NCBI RefSeq assembly: GCF_000816245.1
Contig: NZ_CP007769.1
Span: 404,464 to 468,463, forward strand
DNA: 64,000 nucleotides
From: Campylobacter sp. RM16704
GTDB lineage: Bacteria; Campylobacterota; Campylobacteria; Campylobacterales; Campylobacteraceae
Reading direction: 5' to 3'
The notes below the pieces were generated by a model. That model was not told the origin of the DNA. It saw only the letters and a program-made list of their open reading frames with translations, and did not search any database. This document shows positions 19,005 through 36,143 of the stretch, piece by piece. Numbering within the stretch: the first letter of the stretch is position 1; each line of letters begins with the position of its first letter. Made by a program: the position numbers and the translations under genes.

Positions 19005-19741
19005 AAAAATCATTTACCCTTATAGAATTAATTTTTGTTTGCATGATATTTTCAATCTTGTTTTCTATGGGATATTTTTATTTTAAACCTGATTATTTGC
19101 GTTTAGGTGCTGAACAAATTTTAAATGATATTAAATACACTAGACATTTAGCGATGATACAAAATGATTTTAGAGTAAAAGAATTTAATGTTGCAAAAAG
19201 AGAGTGGTATAAAGCAAAATGGCAAATTTATTTTATACGCTCACAATCAGCAACCAACAATGAACAAACATATACTATTTTTTTAGATAAAAACGGAGAT
19301 GGCAATGCAAATATAGGTAAAAATATAGTCAATAAAGACAGAGAAATAGCAGTTGATTTATTAAATCCAAACATTTTAATGAATTCAGGTCAAAGTGGAG
19401 TGATAAATCAAAATGATTTTAAAGCAAATCCTAGATATAACATAGAAAAAACTTATGGCATTAATAAAGTATTATTTGAAGGTGCTTGCAAAGGAAGCAC
19501 GCGTTTAATTTTTGATGATTATGGTCGTTTATATACTCCATTAAAAAATTCTTTGCGGGTTTTTGATAAGCTTTCAAATTATACAAATGATTGTATTATA
19601 AGATTATCCAATAAAAAAAACCAACATATATGTATTATCATCAATCCAATAAGTGCTTATGCTTTTATTCCAGATTTTAATCAAAATAATAAACAACCAA
19701 TCACCATAAACAATAAAAATTTATATTGTGAAAATTTATAA
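19001..19741 (+). CDS. Pseudopilin-like protein (type II secretion/competence type)
   Basis: The 246-residue protein starts MKKSFTLIELIFVCMIFSIL, a class III prepilin leader with FTLIEL and a hydrophobic helix of about 20 residues. The residue before the cleavage Phe is Ser, where prepilin peptidase normally wants Gly (Ala is tolerated in some). The rest is a globular domain with DKNGDGNANIGKN, possibly a calcium-binding-like loop. It overlaps the membrane protein by four bases, so the two are translationally coupled. It may serve the Campylobacter competence/T2S-like apparatus. No gene symbol is safe. Confidence 0.7.
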   Translation: MKKSFTLIELIFVCMIFSILFSMGYFYFKPDYLRLGAEQILNDIKYTRHLAMIQNDFRVKEFNVAKREWYKAKWQIYFIRSQSATNNEQTYTIFLDKNGDGNANIGKNIVNKDREIAVDLLNPNILMNSGQSGVINQNDFKANPRYNIEKTYGINKVLFEGACKGSTRLIFDDYGRLYTPLKNSLRVFDKLSNYTNDCIIRLSNKKNQHICIIINPISAYAFIPDFNQNNKQPITINNKNLYCENL

Positions 19742-19824
19742 TTTTTTTAGTTTCCAAGCATTAACTATCAAAGAGCATAATTACACTTGTAAAACAAACA
19801 TTCATAGATAACTCCTTAGTTTTT

Positions 19825-19868
19825 AAAGGTCTATTCTTTATGACTAGACCTTTGGAAATTTTTTTATA
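19825..19868 (+). terminator. Hairpin with trailing T-run before porA
   Basis: AAAGGTCTA (19825-19833) pairs with TAGACCTTT (19845-19853), an 11-base loop lies between, and GGAAATTTTTTTAT follows. It probably ends the torA-to-pseudopilin transcript. Confidence 0.65.
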
Positions 19869-19923
19869 AAATACTGCAGTTTTTATATTTTTATTTAGTT
19901 TTAAGAATTTTCATAAAAAATTA

Positions 19924-19932
19924 TGCTATAAT
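19924..19932 (+). promoter_or_regulatory. Extended -10 promoter of porA
   Basis: TGCTATAAT is an exact extended -10 (TGnTATAAT), the main core promoter element known in Campylobacter sigma-70. It lies about 38 bases before the porA ATG, with AAGGAG at 19958-19963. No clear -35 is visible. Confidence 0.75.
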
Positions 19933-19969
19933 CCCCAATGTAGTTTTAATTTAAATAAGGAGAATTCTC

Positions 19970-21181
19970 ATGAAACTAGTTAAACTTAGTTTAGTAGCAG
20001 CTTTGGCTGCAGGTGCTTTTTCAGCAGCTAATGCTGTTTCACTTGAAGAAGCTATAAAAGATGTTGATGTATCAGGAATGTTAAGATACAGATTTGAATC
20101 TAACAGATACACACAAGGTGATGAAGTTTCTAATGGTTACAGTGGTAACAAAGCGAACAGACACAGATTCAAATCACAACTAAATTTCAAAGCAGCTTTA
20201 GATGATAACTTCAAAGCTTTCGTTCAATTTGAATACAATCAAACAGATTTTGGTTTTGGTAGTCAAGCACAAGGAAATCTTGGTACTGGAACAAAAAGTA
20301 CATTTGGTGTAAAACAAGCTTACTTAGAATACACTAACGAAACTTATGCTACAAGCGTAACTTTCGGTAAATTAGAAGTTGGTTCTATTTGGACTGATGA
20401 TGCAGTAGGCACAGGAGCTAAAATCGTTAATAATTCTATCGAAGGTTTAACTTTTGCAGGTTATTGGTTTGATGCTTTAAACTATGTTGATGATGGTGAT
20501 TTTGGTACAACAAAACTAAATAAATCTTCACTATATGGTGCTGCTGTATTAGGCGATTTTGATCCATTTGCTTTCCAATTATGGGCTGCTTATTCAGCTA
20601 ACAATGCGTTCTTATATGCAATTGATGCTAGCTATAAATTCAGCTTCAATGATGCAAACTTCAAAATCCAAGGTCAATATTTAGGCAATAGCTTAGATGG
20701 CGATTTTGAAAACTTCTACAATAACGCTGTAGATAATGGTAGCTTCTATGCAGCTAAATTAAGTGGAGATATTTCTGCATTTGATTTCCAATTAGGTGTT
20801 GTAGGCTATGGTGAAAAAGACAAAAAAACTGTAGTTACTTTAGAAGATTTAGGTAAAGTTATTGCTCCAGGTGAAAGAATTTTCTATTCTGAAGGTAGTG
20901 ATTTAAGAGGTGATTTTGGTGAAAACTTCTTCTACTTTGCAGGTTTAGGTTATACTTTTGCTGAAACTGTAAGAGTAGGATTTGACTATGTAGGTGGTAA
21001 ATCTGAGCAAGTTGGTTATGATATAGACAAAAACGAATATGTTGCAAGAGTATCTTATGCTTATAGTCCAAAACTTACATTTAGTGGATTTTATTCTTAC
21101 TTAACTGAAGATTTCGGTATTCAAGGTGTTGATAATGGTGATAACCAATTCATCAGACTTCAAGCTTTATACAAATTCTAA
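19970..21181 (+). CDS. porA: Major outer membrane porin
   Basis: The 403-residue protein has a signal peptide MKLVKLSLVAALAAGAFSAANA cleaved before VSLEEAIKDVDVSGMLRYRFE, the hallmark N-terminus of Campylobacter MOMP. The rest is an 18-strand porin pattern of alternating hydrophobic residues separated by variable loops. The final strand FIRLQALYKF ends in the aromatic Phe needed for outer-membrane assembly by BAM. It is a trimeric cation-selective porin and surface antigen. It uses its own strong promoter, with a good SD. Codon choices include more C-ending codons than neighbours, consistent with very high expression. Confidence 0.96.
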   Translation: MKLVKLSLVAALAAGAFSAANAVSLEEAIKDVDVSGMLRYRFESNRYTQGDEVSNGYSGNKANRHRFKSQLNFKAALDDNFKAFVQFEYNQTDFGFGSQAQGNLGTGTKSTFGVKQAYLEYTNETYATSVTFGKLEVGSIWTDDAVGTGAKIVNNSIEGLTFAGYWFDALNYVDDGDFGTTKLNKSSLYGAAVLGDFDPFAFQLWAAYSANNAFLYAIDASYKFSFNDANFKIQGQYLGNSLDGDFENFYNNAVDNGSFYAAKLSGDISAFDFQLGVVGYGEKDKKTVVTLEDLGKVIAPGERIFYSEGSDLRGDFGENFFYFAGLGYTFAETVRVGFDYVGGKSEQVGYDIDKNEYVARVSYAYSPKLTFSGFYSYLTEDFGIQGVDNGDNQFIRLQALYKF

Positions 21182-21187
21182 TTATAA

Positions 21188-21212
21188 AAGCTAAGCCTTT
21201 TTGGCTTAGCTT
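21188..21212. terminator. Shared hairpin between porA and yaaA
   Basis: AAGCTAAGCC (21188-21197) pairs perfectly with GGCTTAGCTT (21203-21212) around a TTTTT loop. On the minus strand it is followed by TTTTATAATT. It overlaps the yaaA stop codon and most likely terminates both converging transcripts. Confidence 0.75.
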
Positions 21213-21945
21213 AAACTTGTAAAACTATTTCTTCTTTTAATCCTTGTTTTTTAATCTCTTTAATTTTTAAATCATTTGGTAGTTTATTGAATATTTCTTC
21301 TTTTGTATTTATATTGTGCTGAGCTAATATTTTTAAAATTATTCCTCTATATGCTTTTGCATAATGGCTTATAATTTTAGAATTTTTTAAAAAAACAAAA
21401 GTAATAAAAGGTTGTTTTATAGTGTAAAATTTCTCATAAAATTTAGCTCTTAGATCTATTATTGTTTTATTTTCCAACAAACCATCAATGTCTTTTGAAA
21501 AATTTTCTTTATAAAATTTTTCTATATTAAAGTCTTTGATTTTCTCTCCTTGTTTAAATTTATAATAAGGAATTAAGTCTTTTGCTAAGATTGGTCCAAA
21601 AAGATTAGAAAATATCAAAACATTTTCATCTATGTATTTTTTAGAATTAGCATTTAAACTACTATAATCTAAGTGTTCAAAAGCAACTCCATTATATCTT
21701 TTAATAGCTTTTATGGTTTTTTGATTTAATATATTTTGACTTAGATTATGAATTTCGTTTATATCTTTTACACCAAAAAATTTCTCAAGATCTAATATAC
21801 TACAATTTTTAATAAATTCTTGATATTTATTCAAAGCTTCTATTCTCTTGTTATACTTATGCTTGAAAACAAATGACTCACAATTTATTGGTTCGTGAGT
21901 AGCTATTTTGTTTTTGCTCTCACTAGGTGAAAATAAAATTATCAT
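21211..21945 (-). CDS. yaaA: YaaA peroxide-stress family protein
   Basis: The 244-residue protein of the DUF328/YaaA family limits free iron during hydrogen peroxide stress in E. coli and has a DNA-binding-like fold. It opens with MIILFSPSESKN, the family start (M.ill.SPaK). It continues with RYNGVAFEHLDY and FSNLFGPILAKDLIPYYKF, matching the family's YNG.vY.gLda...i.SglYGllrp.D.i.pYrl. It also shows IDLRAKFYEKFY near residue 160 and HYAKAYRGIILKIL. Length is typical. It is convergent with porA and shares a hairpin with it. Confidence 0.9.
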   Translation of the reverse strand: MIILFSPSESKNKIATHEPINCESFVFKHKYNKRIEALNKYQEFIKNCSILDLEKFFGVKDINEIHNLSQNILNQKTIKAIKRYNGVAFEHLDYSSLNANSKKYIDENVLIFSNLFGPILAKDLIPYYKFKQGEKIKDFNIEKFYKENFSKDIDGLLENKTIIDLRAKFYEKFYTIKQPFITFVFLKNSKIISHYAKAYRGIILKILAQHNINTKEEIFNKLPNDLKIKEIKKQGLKEEIVLQV

Positions 21946-21992
21946 ATATAATCCTTATTGTTTTAAAAATTATACAAAATTAGTTACAATGC

Positions 21993-22021
21993 TTGACATT
22001 GTTTTAAAATTTTAATATAAT
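21993..22021 (+). promoter_or_regulatory. Consensus sigma-70 promoter of the tRNA-tuf operon
   Basis: TTGACA (21993-21998) and TATAAT (22016-22021) are both exact and separated by 17 bases. The first tRNA begins 16 bases after the -10. A full -35 is rare for Campylobacter, whose promoters usually rely on the -10 and a periodic upstream signal. Confidence 0.85.
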
Positions 22022-22036
22022 TCAACTTTATTTTTT

Positions 22037-22112
22037 GCTGGTTTAGCTCAGTTGGTAGAGCAGCTGCCTTGTAAGCAGCAGGTCGGGGGTTCAAGTCCCT
22101 TAACCAGCTCCA
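22037..22112 (+). tRNA. tRNA-Thr (TGT)
   Basis: A cloverleaf is seen with acceptor GCTGGTT/AACCAGC, discriminator T, and encoded CCA. The anticodon loop reads CTTGTAA, giving TGT. First of four tRNAs ahead of tuf. Confidence 0.95.
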
Positions 22113-22154
22113 TTGTTAATAGCAGTGTTTGACCAGAAATAAGGCATTTTTCAT

Positions 22155-22240
<86 letters not shown>

Positions 22241-22247
22241 TTGCTTT

Positions 22248-22324
22248 GCGGGAGTAGCTCAGTTGGCTAGAGCATCAGCCTTCCAAGCTGAGGGTCGCGG
22301 GTTCGAGTCCCGTTTCCCGCTCCA
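22248..22324 (+). tRNA. tRNA-Gly (TCC)
   Basis: The acceptor is GCGGGAG/TTCCCGC with one terminal G-T pair, the anticodon loop is CTTCCAA with TCC, and CCA is encoded. Confidence 0.95.
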
Positions 22325-22427
22325 ACCCAAATTTTGGCAGAGTGAAACTGGGAGCTGTTTTTTATATTCAGAATTTCTAGCAGTTTCAATCCAAAATAAT
22401 TATTTATGTTTTTTGATTTTTCTGAGC

Positions 22428-22502
<75 letters not shown>

Positions 22503-22572
22503 TTGAATTGAAAAGATTATAAAACATAAATTTTTTAAGTATTTGTTTGTAAATTTTATATGGAGGAAAAAG

Positions 22573-23772
22573 ATGGCTAAAGAAAAATTTTCACGTAATA
22601 AGCCTCACGTAAATATTGGTACTATTGGTCACGTTGATCATGGTAAAACAACTTTAACAGCTGCTATCTCTGCTGTTCTTTCTAGAAGAGGTTTGGCTGA
22701 GCTAAAAGATTATGATAATATCGATAATGCTCCTGAAGAAAAAGAGCGTGGTATTACTATTGCTACATCTCATATTGAGTATGAAACAGAAAATCGCCAC
22801 TATGCTCATGTTGATTGTCCAGGTCACGCAGACTATGTTAAAAATATGATTACTGGTGCTGCTCAAATGGATGGTGCTATTCTTGTTGTTTCTGCTGCAG
22901 ATGGTCCAATGCCACAAACTAGAGAGCATATTCTACTTTCTCGTCAAGTAGGTGTACCATATATCGTTGTTTTTATGAATAAAGCTGATATGGTTGATGA
23001 TGCTGAATTATTAGAATTAGTTGAAATGGAAATTAGAGAATTATTAAGCTCATATGATTTCCCAGGAGATGATACACCAATTATTTCAGGTTCTGCTTTA
23101 CAAGCACTTGAAGAAGCAAAAGCTGGTCAAGATGGTGAATGGTCTAAAAAAATCCTAGATCTTATGGCTGCAGTTGATGAATATATTCCAACTCCAACCC
23201 GTGATACAGATAAAGATTTCTTAATGCCTATCGAAGATGTATTCTCTATTTCAGGTCGTGGTACAGTTGTTACTGGTAGAATTGAAAAAGGTGTTGTAAA
23301 AGTTGGCGATACTATTGAAATAGTTGGTATTAGAGATACTCAAACAACCACAGTAACTGGTGTTGAAATGTTTAGAAAAGAAATGGATCAAGGCGAAGCA
23401 GGTGATAATGTAGGTGTTCTTCTTCGTGGAACTAAAAAAGAAGATGTTCTTCGTGGTATGGTTCTTGCTAAACCAAAATCAATTACACCACATACTGATT
23501 TTGAAGCTGAAGTTTATATTTTAAATAAAGATGAAGGTGGTCGTCATACACCATTCTTTAATAATTACAGACCACAATTTTATGTAAGAACAACCGATGT
23601 AACTGGTTCTATCAAACTTGCAGATGGTGTTGAAATGGTTATGCCAGGTGAGAATGTAAGAATTACTGTAAGTCTAATTGCTCCAGTTGCACTTGAAGAA
23701 GGTACTCGTTTTGCTATCCGTGAGGGTGGACGTACTGTTGGTTCAGGTGTTGTTTCTAAAATTATTAAATAA
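22573..23772 (+). CDS. tuf: Elongation factor Tu
   Basis: The 399-residue GTPase delivers aminoacyl-tRNA to the ribosome. The G1 motif GHVDHGKT is at residues 19-26, DCPGH at about 81-85, NKAD at about 136-139, and GSAL at about 174. The start is the ATG at 22573 ([16 protein letters not shown]), preceded by GGAGG at a proper distance; an upstream in-frame ATG would add ten residues that the family lacks. It is the only tuf in this window, placed upstream of secE like E. coli tufB rather than after fusA. It is part of a tRNA-containing transcript. Confidence 0.98.
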   Translation: MAKEKFSRNKPHVNIGTIGHVDHGKTTLTAAISAVLSRRGLAELKDYDNIDNAPEEKERGITIATSHIEYETENRHYAHVDCPGHADYVKNMITGAAQMDGAILVVSAADGPMPQTREHILLSRQVGVPYIVVFMNKADMVDDAELLELVEMEIRELLSSYDFPGDDTPIISGSALQALEEAKAGQDGEWSKKILDLMAAVDEYIPTPTRDTDKDFLMPIEDVFSISGRGTVVTGRIEKGVVKVGDTIEIVGIRDTQTTTVTGVEMFRKEMDQGEAGDNVGVLLRGTKKEDVLRGMVLAKPKSITPHTDFEAEVYILNKDEGGRHTPFFNNYRPQFYVRTTDVTGSIKLADGVEMVMPGENVRITVSLIAPVALEEGTRFAIREGGRTVGSGVVSKIIK

Positions 23773-23777
23773 TTATA

Positions 23778-23801
23778 AGCGAGATTTTATCTCGCTTTTT
23801 T
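23778..23801 (+). terminator. Hairpin after tuf
   Basis: AGCGAGAT pairs with ATCTCGCT across a three-T loop and is followed by six T. It has the form of an intrinsic terminator or attenuator that would lower expression of rpmG onward relative to tuf. Confidence 0.8.
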
Positions 23802-23812
23802 AAGGGATAAAA

Positions 23813-23971
23813 ATGAGAATTAAAGTCGGATTAAAATGTGAAGAATGTGGTGATATTAACTACAGCACTTTTAAAAATAGTAAAAATACAACTGAAAAGT
23901 TAGAATTAAAAAAGTATTGTCCTAGATTAAAAAAACATACTATTCATAAAGAAGTTAAATTAAAAAGTTAA
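23813..23971 (+). CDS. rpmG: 50S ribosomal protein L33
   Basis: The 52-residue protein reads [19 protein letters not shown] at its start, then [14 protein letters not shown]. It has the first Cys pair (CEEC) of a zinc ribbon but the second pair is reduced to CPRL, a state common in L33 of several bacteria. GGGA lies before the ATG. It stands between the tuf hairpin and tRNA-Trp, its usual place before secE-nusG. Confidence 0.93.
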   Translation: MRIKVGLKCEECGDINYSTFKNSKNTTEKLELKKYCPRLKKHTIHKEVKLKS

Positions 23972-23993
23972 GGCTTTATAGGTAAAAGCCCCT

Positions 23994-24069
23994 AGGGCAA
24001 TAGCTCCAATGGTAGAGCGCCGGATTCCAAATCCGATGGTTGGGGGTTCGAGTCCCTCTTGCCCTGCCA
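23994..24069 (+). tRNA. tRNA-Trp (CCA)
   Basis: The acceptor is AGGGCAA/TTGCCCT, discriminator G, with encoded CCA. The anticodon loop TTCCAAA gives CCA. It lies between rpmG and secE. Confidence 0.95.
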
Positions 24070-24085
24070 CAAAATAAGGTTAAAT

Positions 24086-24268
24086 ATGGAAAAACTAATA
24101 ACTTATTTTAAATTATCAAAAGCTGAATTAGGAAAAGTAATTTGGCCTTTGAAAGAGCAAGTTAGAAATGCTTATATTACAGTTTTTGTAGTTGTTGCTG
24201 TTGTTTCTTTGTTTTTGGCATTAGTTGATTTGATTATGTCATTTTCATTATCTAAAATTATAGGATAG
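24086..24268 (+). CDS. secE: Preprotein translocase subunit SecE
   Basis: The 60-residue short SecE of the SecYEG channel has an amphipathic cytoplasmic helix with the family KAELGKVIWPLKEQVRNAY motif (W-P is invariant). A single transmembrane helix follows (ITVFVVVAVVSLFLALVDLIM). The start is the ATG at 24086, 17 bases after tRNA-Trp; a longer frame would run into the tRNA 3' end. nusG starts three bases later. Confidence 0.95.
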   Translation: MEKLITYFKLSKAELGKVIWPLKEQVRNAYITVFVVVAVVSLFLALVDLIMSFSLSKIIG

Positions 24269-24271
24269 AAA

Positions 24272-24802
24272 ATGAATCACAAATGGTATGCAATTCAAAC
24301 TTATGCAGGCAGTGAAATGGCTGTAAAAAAAGCTATAGAAAATTTAGTTAGAGATCATGGAATTCAAGAGCAATTACTAGAAGTTATTGTTCCGACTGAA
24401 GATGTGATTGAATTTAAAAATGGTAAAGAAAAAATAAGCGAAAGAAGCTTATATTCTGGTTATGTTTTTGCAAATATTGATTTATCAACTGAGCTTTGGC
24501 ATAAAATACAATCTTTACCAAAAGTAGGAAGATTTATAGGGGAAAGTAAAAAACCAACCCCATTAAGTGAAAAAGATATCAATCTTATTTTAGAAAAGGT
24601 GAAAAATAAAGCAGCACCTAAGCCTAAAATTTCATTTGATAAAGAAGAAAGTGTAAGAATAACCGAAGGTCCTTTTGCAAACTTTGTTGGTATTGTAGAA
24701 GAATATGATATGGTTAGAGGTGTTTTAAAACTAAATGTTTCAATATTTGGCAGATCAACCCCAGTGGAAATCTTATACTCTCAAGTTGAAAAGATAGTTT
24801 AA
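24272..24802 (+). CDS. nusG: Transcription termination/antitermination protein NusG
   Basis: The 176-residue protein couples RNA polymerase to Rho and the ribosome. The NGN domain begins HKWYAIQTYAGSEMAVKKAIE, with LYSGYVFANIDL and VGRFIGESKKPTPLS. The C-terminal KOW domain has VRITEGPFANFVGIVEEYDMVRGVLKLNVSIFGR and ends with VEILYSQVEKI. It is adjacent to secE and rplK, as in most bacteria. Rho is also encoded in this window. Confidence 0.97.
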   Translation: MNHKWYAIQTYAGSEMAVKKAIENLVRDHGIQEQLLEVIVPTEDVIEFKNGKEKISERSLYSGYVFANIDLSTELWHKIQSLPKVGRFIGESKKPTPLSEKDINLILEKVKNKAAPKPKISFDKEESVRITEGPFANFVGIVEEYDMVRGVLKLNVSIFGRSTPVEILYSQVEKIV

Positions 24803-24829
24803 TAATATAGCAAGTAAAGGAGAAAGGTT

Positions 24830-25255
24830 ATGGCTAAAAAAGTCGTAGGAGAAATTAAATTACAAATAGCTGCTACTAAGGCTAATCCATCACCTCCAGT
24901 TGGTCCTGCTTTGGGTCAGCAAGGTGTAAATATTATGGAATTTTGTAAAGCATTTAACGAAAAAACAAAAGATATGGCTGGTTTTAATATTCCAGTTGTT
25001 ATTACTGTTTATGCAGATAAAAGCTTTACTTTTATTACTAAACAGCCACCAGCAACTGATTTGATTAAAAAAACTGCTGGTATTTCTAAAGGTGCAGATA
25101 ATCCTCTTAAAAATAAAGTAGGAAAACTCACTAAAGCACAAGTTTTAGAGATTGTTGATAAAAAAATTGCTGATATGAACACAAAAGATAGAGAGCAAGC
25201 TGCTAAGATTATTATGGGTTCTGCTCGTTCTATGGGTGTTGAAATCGTAGATTAA
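24830..25255 (+). CDS. rplK: 50S ribosomal protein L11
   Basis: The 141-residue protein of the ribosomal GTPase centre begins [42 protein letters not shown], with the thiopeptide-region PPVGPALGQ. The RNA-binding C-terminal domain includes the GTARSMG-like ending [13 protein letters not shown] strong AAGGAGAAAGG precedes the ATG. First gene of the L11-L1 pair. Confidence 0.97.
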   Translation: MAKKVVGEIKLQIAATKANPSPPVGPALGQQGVNIMEFCKAFNEKTKDMAGFNIPVVITVYADKSFTFITKQPPATDLIKKTAGISKGADNPLKNKVGKLTKAQVLEIVDKKIADMNTKDREQAAKIIMGSARSMGVEIVD

Positions 25256-25262
25256 TACTCTT

Positions 25263-25289
25263 TACCGCTAGGAGTTTAAAAAAGCGGTA
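25263..25289 (+). promoter_or_regulatory. Hairpin between rplK and rplA
   Basis: TACCGCT (25263-25269) pairs with AGCGGTA (25283-25289) around a 13-base loop, placed between the L11 and L1 genes. There is no T-run, so it is more likely an mRNA structure (L1 control or RNase site) than a terminator. Confidence 0.5.
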
Positions 25290-25318
25290 GCACTTTATAT
25301 AAAATGCGGAGAAAATTA

Positions 25319-26020
25319 ATGTCAAAAAATACTAAAAGATTTACAGAATTATTAAAAAAGATAGATTCAAATAAAAATTACTTAATGGATGAGGCAATTA
25401 GTGCAGTAAAAACTCTTGCTTCTGCTAAATTTGATGAAACGGTTGAAATAGCATTAAAACTAAATGTTGATCCAAGACATGCTGATCAAATGGTAAGAGG
25501 TAGTGTTGTTTTACCAGCTGGTACAGGAAAAAAAGTTCGTGTTGCAGTAATTGCTAAAGATGCTAAAGCAGATGAAGCAAAAAATGCTGGTGCTGATATA
25601 GTTGGAAGTGATGATTTGGTTGAAGAAATTCAAAAAGGAAATATGAATTTTGATGTTTTAATCGCTACTCCAAATTTAATGGGTTTAGTTGGTAAAGTTG
25701 GTCGTATTTTAGGTCCGAAAGGTTTAATGCCAAATCCAAAAACTGGGACAGTTACAATGGATGTTGCTCAAGCTGTAAATAATGCTAAAAACGGACAAGT
25801 GAATTTTCGTGTAGATAAACAAGGTAATATTCATGCAGGATTAGGTAAAGTAAGCTTTACACAAGAACAATTAAAAGAAAATATAACAGCTTTTGTTAAA
25901 GCTATCAATAAGCATAAACCAGCAGCAGCAAAAGGAAGATACATTAAAAACGCAAGTCTTTCTTTGACTATGAGTCCTTCTCTTTCTCTTGATACTCAAG
26001 AATTACTTGATACAAAATAA
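25319..26020 (+). CDS. rplA: 50S ribosomal protein L1
   Basis: The 233-residue protein of the L1 stalk, also a translational repressor of its own operon in many bacteria, has the signature [27 protein letters not shown] at about residues 120-146. The C-terminus includes [22 protein letters not shown]. The start is the ATG at 25319 ([11 protein letters not shown]); GCGGAG lies seven bases ahead, whereas the upstream in-frame ATG at 25304 has no ribosome site. It is followed by a long structured leader before rplJ. Confidence 0.97.
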   Translation: MSKNTKRFTELLKKIDSNKNYLMDEAISAVKTLASAKFDETVEIALKLNVDPRHADQMVRGSVVLPAGTGKKVRVAVIAKDAKADEAKNAGADIVGSDDLVEEIQKGNMNFDVLIATPNLMGLVGKVGRILGPKGLMPNPKTGTVTMDVAQAVNNAKNGQVNFRVDKQGNIHAGLGKVSFTQEQLKENITAFVKAINKHKPAAAKGRYIKNASLSLTMSPSLSLDTQELLDTK

Positions 26021-26021
26021 A

Positions 26022-26049
26022 ATTAATGAGAGTTTTTACTCTCATTAAT
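26022..26049. other. Perfect 12-bp hairpin after rplA
   Basis: ATTAATGAGAGT (26022-26033) pairs with ACTCTCATTAAT (26038-26049) around TTTT. No T-run follows on the plus strand. It may be an mRNA end-protecting or processing structure between rplA and rplJ. Confidence 0.6.
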
Positions 26050-26050
26050 A

Positions 26051-26090
26051 AAAATTAGATAAGATAATGCTTTTTATTTTATCTAATTTT
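26051..26090 (+). terminator. Second hairpin in rplJ leader (attenuator-like)
   Basis: AAAATTAGATAA (26051-26062) pairs with TTATCTAATTTT (26079-26090). The 3' arm ends in T-runs, giving an attenuator form between L1 and L10 genes. Confidence 0.5.
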
Positions 26091-26097
26091 TATCTTA

Positions 26098-26174
26098 GAT
26101 TGGAGATAGCCGAGGTCTTAGGACTTAATTAGATTTCTACTCTGCTTGAAATCACCGGTCGGAAAGGAGTAAAG
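26098..26174 (+). promoter_or_regulatory. Probable L10 autoregulatory leader of rplJ
   Basis: About 75 bases before rplJ hold richer base composition than normal intergenic DNA here, with GGAGATAGCCGAGGTC, a GATTTC/GAAATC stem (26132-26137 with 26148-26153) and ACCGGTCGG just before the GGAAAGGAG ribosome site. Many bacteria have an L10(L12)4-binding leader at this place. I could not align it to the family base by base. Confidence 0.45.
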
Positions 26175-26654
26175 ATGACTAAAAGCCAAAAAGTTGAACT
26201 TGTTTCTAAACTTGAGGAAAGTTTTAAGGTTAGTGAAGCAGTTATAGTTTGTAACTATAAAGGTTTAAATACTAAAAAACTTGAAGAGCTAAGAAGCAAT
26301 GCAAGAGAAGTGGATGTTAAAGTTCAAATTATAAAAAATACTTTAGCAAGTATTGCTCTTAAAAATGCCGGCAAAGATGGAATGGAACTTAAAGATACTA
26401 ATATTTATCTTTGGGGTGAAGATCAACTAAATGTTTCAAAAGTTGCTGATAAATTTAATGAAGCAAATCAAGCATTTGAGATTAAAACTGCTTTTATTGA
26501 AGGCGAAGTTGCTTCAGTTGATAAGGTTAAAGCTTTAGCTAAAATGCCTTCTCGCAACGAATTGCTTGCTATGCTTTTGCAAGTTTGGAATGCACCAATT
26601 ACCAATTTTACAATTGGATTAAATGCATTAAAAGAAAAAAAAGAAGCTGAATAA
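26175..26654 (+). CDS. rplJ: 50S ribosomal protein L10
   Basis: The 159-residue stalk base protein anchors L7/L12 dimers. N-terminal [29 protein letters not shown] is the family start, followed by [17 protein letters not shown]. The helical C-terminus ([28 protein letters not shown]) binds L7/L12. It probably represses its own translation with L12 through the upstream leader. GGAAAGGAG precedes the ATG. Confidence 0.96.
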   Translation: MTKSQKVELVSKLEESFKVSEAVIVCNYKGLNTKKLEELRSNAREVDVKVQIIKNTLASIALKNAGKDGMELKDTNIYLWGEDQLNVSKVADKFNEANQAFEIKTAFIEGEVASVDKVKALAKMPSRNELLAMLLQVWNAPITNFTIGLNALKEKKEAE

Positions 26655-26677
26655 AAATATAAAAAAAAGGATAAATT

Positions 26678-27055
26678 ATGGCAATTACTAAAGAAGATGT
26701 ATTAGAATTTATTTCTAACCTAAGTGTTCTTGAACTTTCAGAGTTAGTAAAAGAATTTGAAGAAAAATTTGGTGTTTCTGCAGCTCCAGTTATGGTTGCA
26801 GGTGCCGCTGTTGCAGGTGCTACAGGTGCTGCTGCTGAAGAAAAAACTGAATTTGATATTGTAATACAAGATGGTGGTGACAAAAAAATAAATGTTATTA
26901 AAGTTGTTCGTGCTTTAACTGGCCTTGGACTAAAAGAAGCAAAAGATGCAGTTGAGCAAACTCCATCAGTTATTAAAGAAGGTGTTAGTAAGGCTGAGGC
27001 TGAAGAAGCTAAAAAACAACTTGAAGAAGCTGGCGCTAAGGTTGAGCTTAAATAA
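26678..27055 (+). CDS. rplL: 50S ribosomal protein L7/L12
   Basis: The 125-residue stalk protein has an N-terminal dimerisation helix ([30 protein letters not shown]) and an Ala-rich hinge at about residues 38-55. The C-terminal factor-binding domain carries [27 protein letters not shown], with the conserved GLGLKEAK. It is 23 bases after rplJ and is made in excess over other ribosomal proteins. Confidence 0.97.
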   Translation: MAITKEDVLEFISNLSVLELSELVKEFEEKFGVSAAPVMVAGAAVAGATGAAAEEKTEFDIVIQDGGDKKINVIKVVRALTGLGLKEAKDAVEQTPSVIKEGVSKAEAEEAKKQLEEAGAKVELK

Positions 27056-27067
27056 ATTTTGTTTTAA

Positions 27068-27096
27068 AAGAAAGGATTTATATCCTTTCTTGTTTT
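27068..27096 (+). terminator. Attenuator hairpin between rplL and rpoB
   Basis: AAGAAAGGAT (27068-27077) pairs with ATCCTTTCTT (27082-27091), the loop is TTAT, and GTTTT follows. It sits where E. coli has a partial terminator that sets the ratio of L7/L12 to RNA polymerase. Confidence 0.7.
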
Positions 27097-27103
27097 CCTT
27101 TAA

Positions 27104-35828
<8,725 letters not shown>

Positions 35829-35833
35829 TTTTT

Positions 35834-35860
35834 ATCCTAGCAATTTTGCTAGGATTTTTT
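35834..35860 (+). terminator. Terminator after rpoC
   Basis: ATCCTAGCA pairs with TGCTAGGAT around a four-base loop and six T follow, with more T beyond. It is a classic intrinsic terminator ending the L11-rpoBC block. Confidence 0.88.
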
Positions 35861-36143
35861 ATTTTTTCACATTGTTATTTTTAACAAATGCAATAATTCT
35901 AATTAGCTATAATAACTTCAATTTTTAAATTTTTCAATTTTGATTATATTTATATAATATAAACTTCTTAATATATTTAATTTTAAATTCTTTAAAGTTA
36001 AAGTATCTTTTATTTTAATTAGATACCTTCAGTGACAAGTTGTGCTTAGCTTCTTAAATATATTCTTAAGTCAGTTTATAATTTTATAAGTAAAATTTAG
36101 ATATTATGCAAAGTTTATTATTTTATTAATGAAAGGAATTACT
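35861..36143 (+). promoter_or_regulatory. AT-rich promoter region of the rpsL operon
   Basis: This gene-free stretch has a -10 match TATAAT at 35908-35913, a TATAATATAA further on near 35955, and AAAGGA at 36132-36137 serving rpsL. I see no coding sequence. The long untranslated leader could carry S7 or S12 control, but no known motif is recognised. Confidence 0.5.

Noticed and set aside
24059-24085. Longer secE start overlapping tRNA-Trp
   Set aside because: It would translate the tRNA 3' end; the ATG at 24086 gives the normal SecE length.
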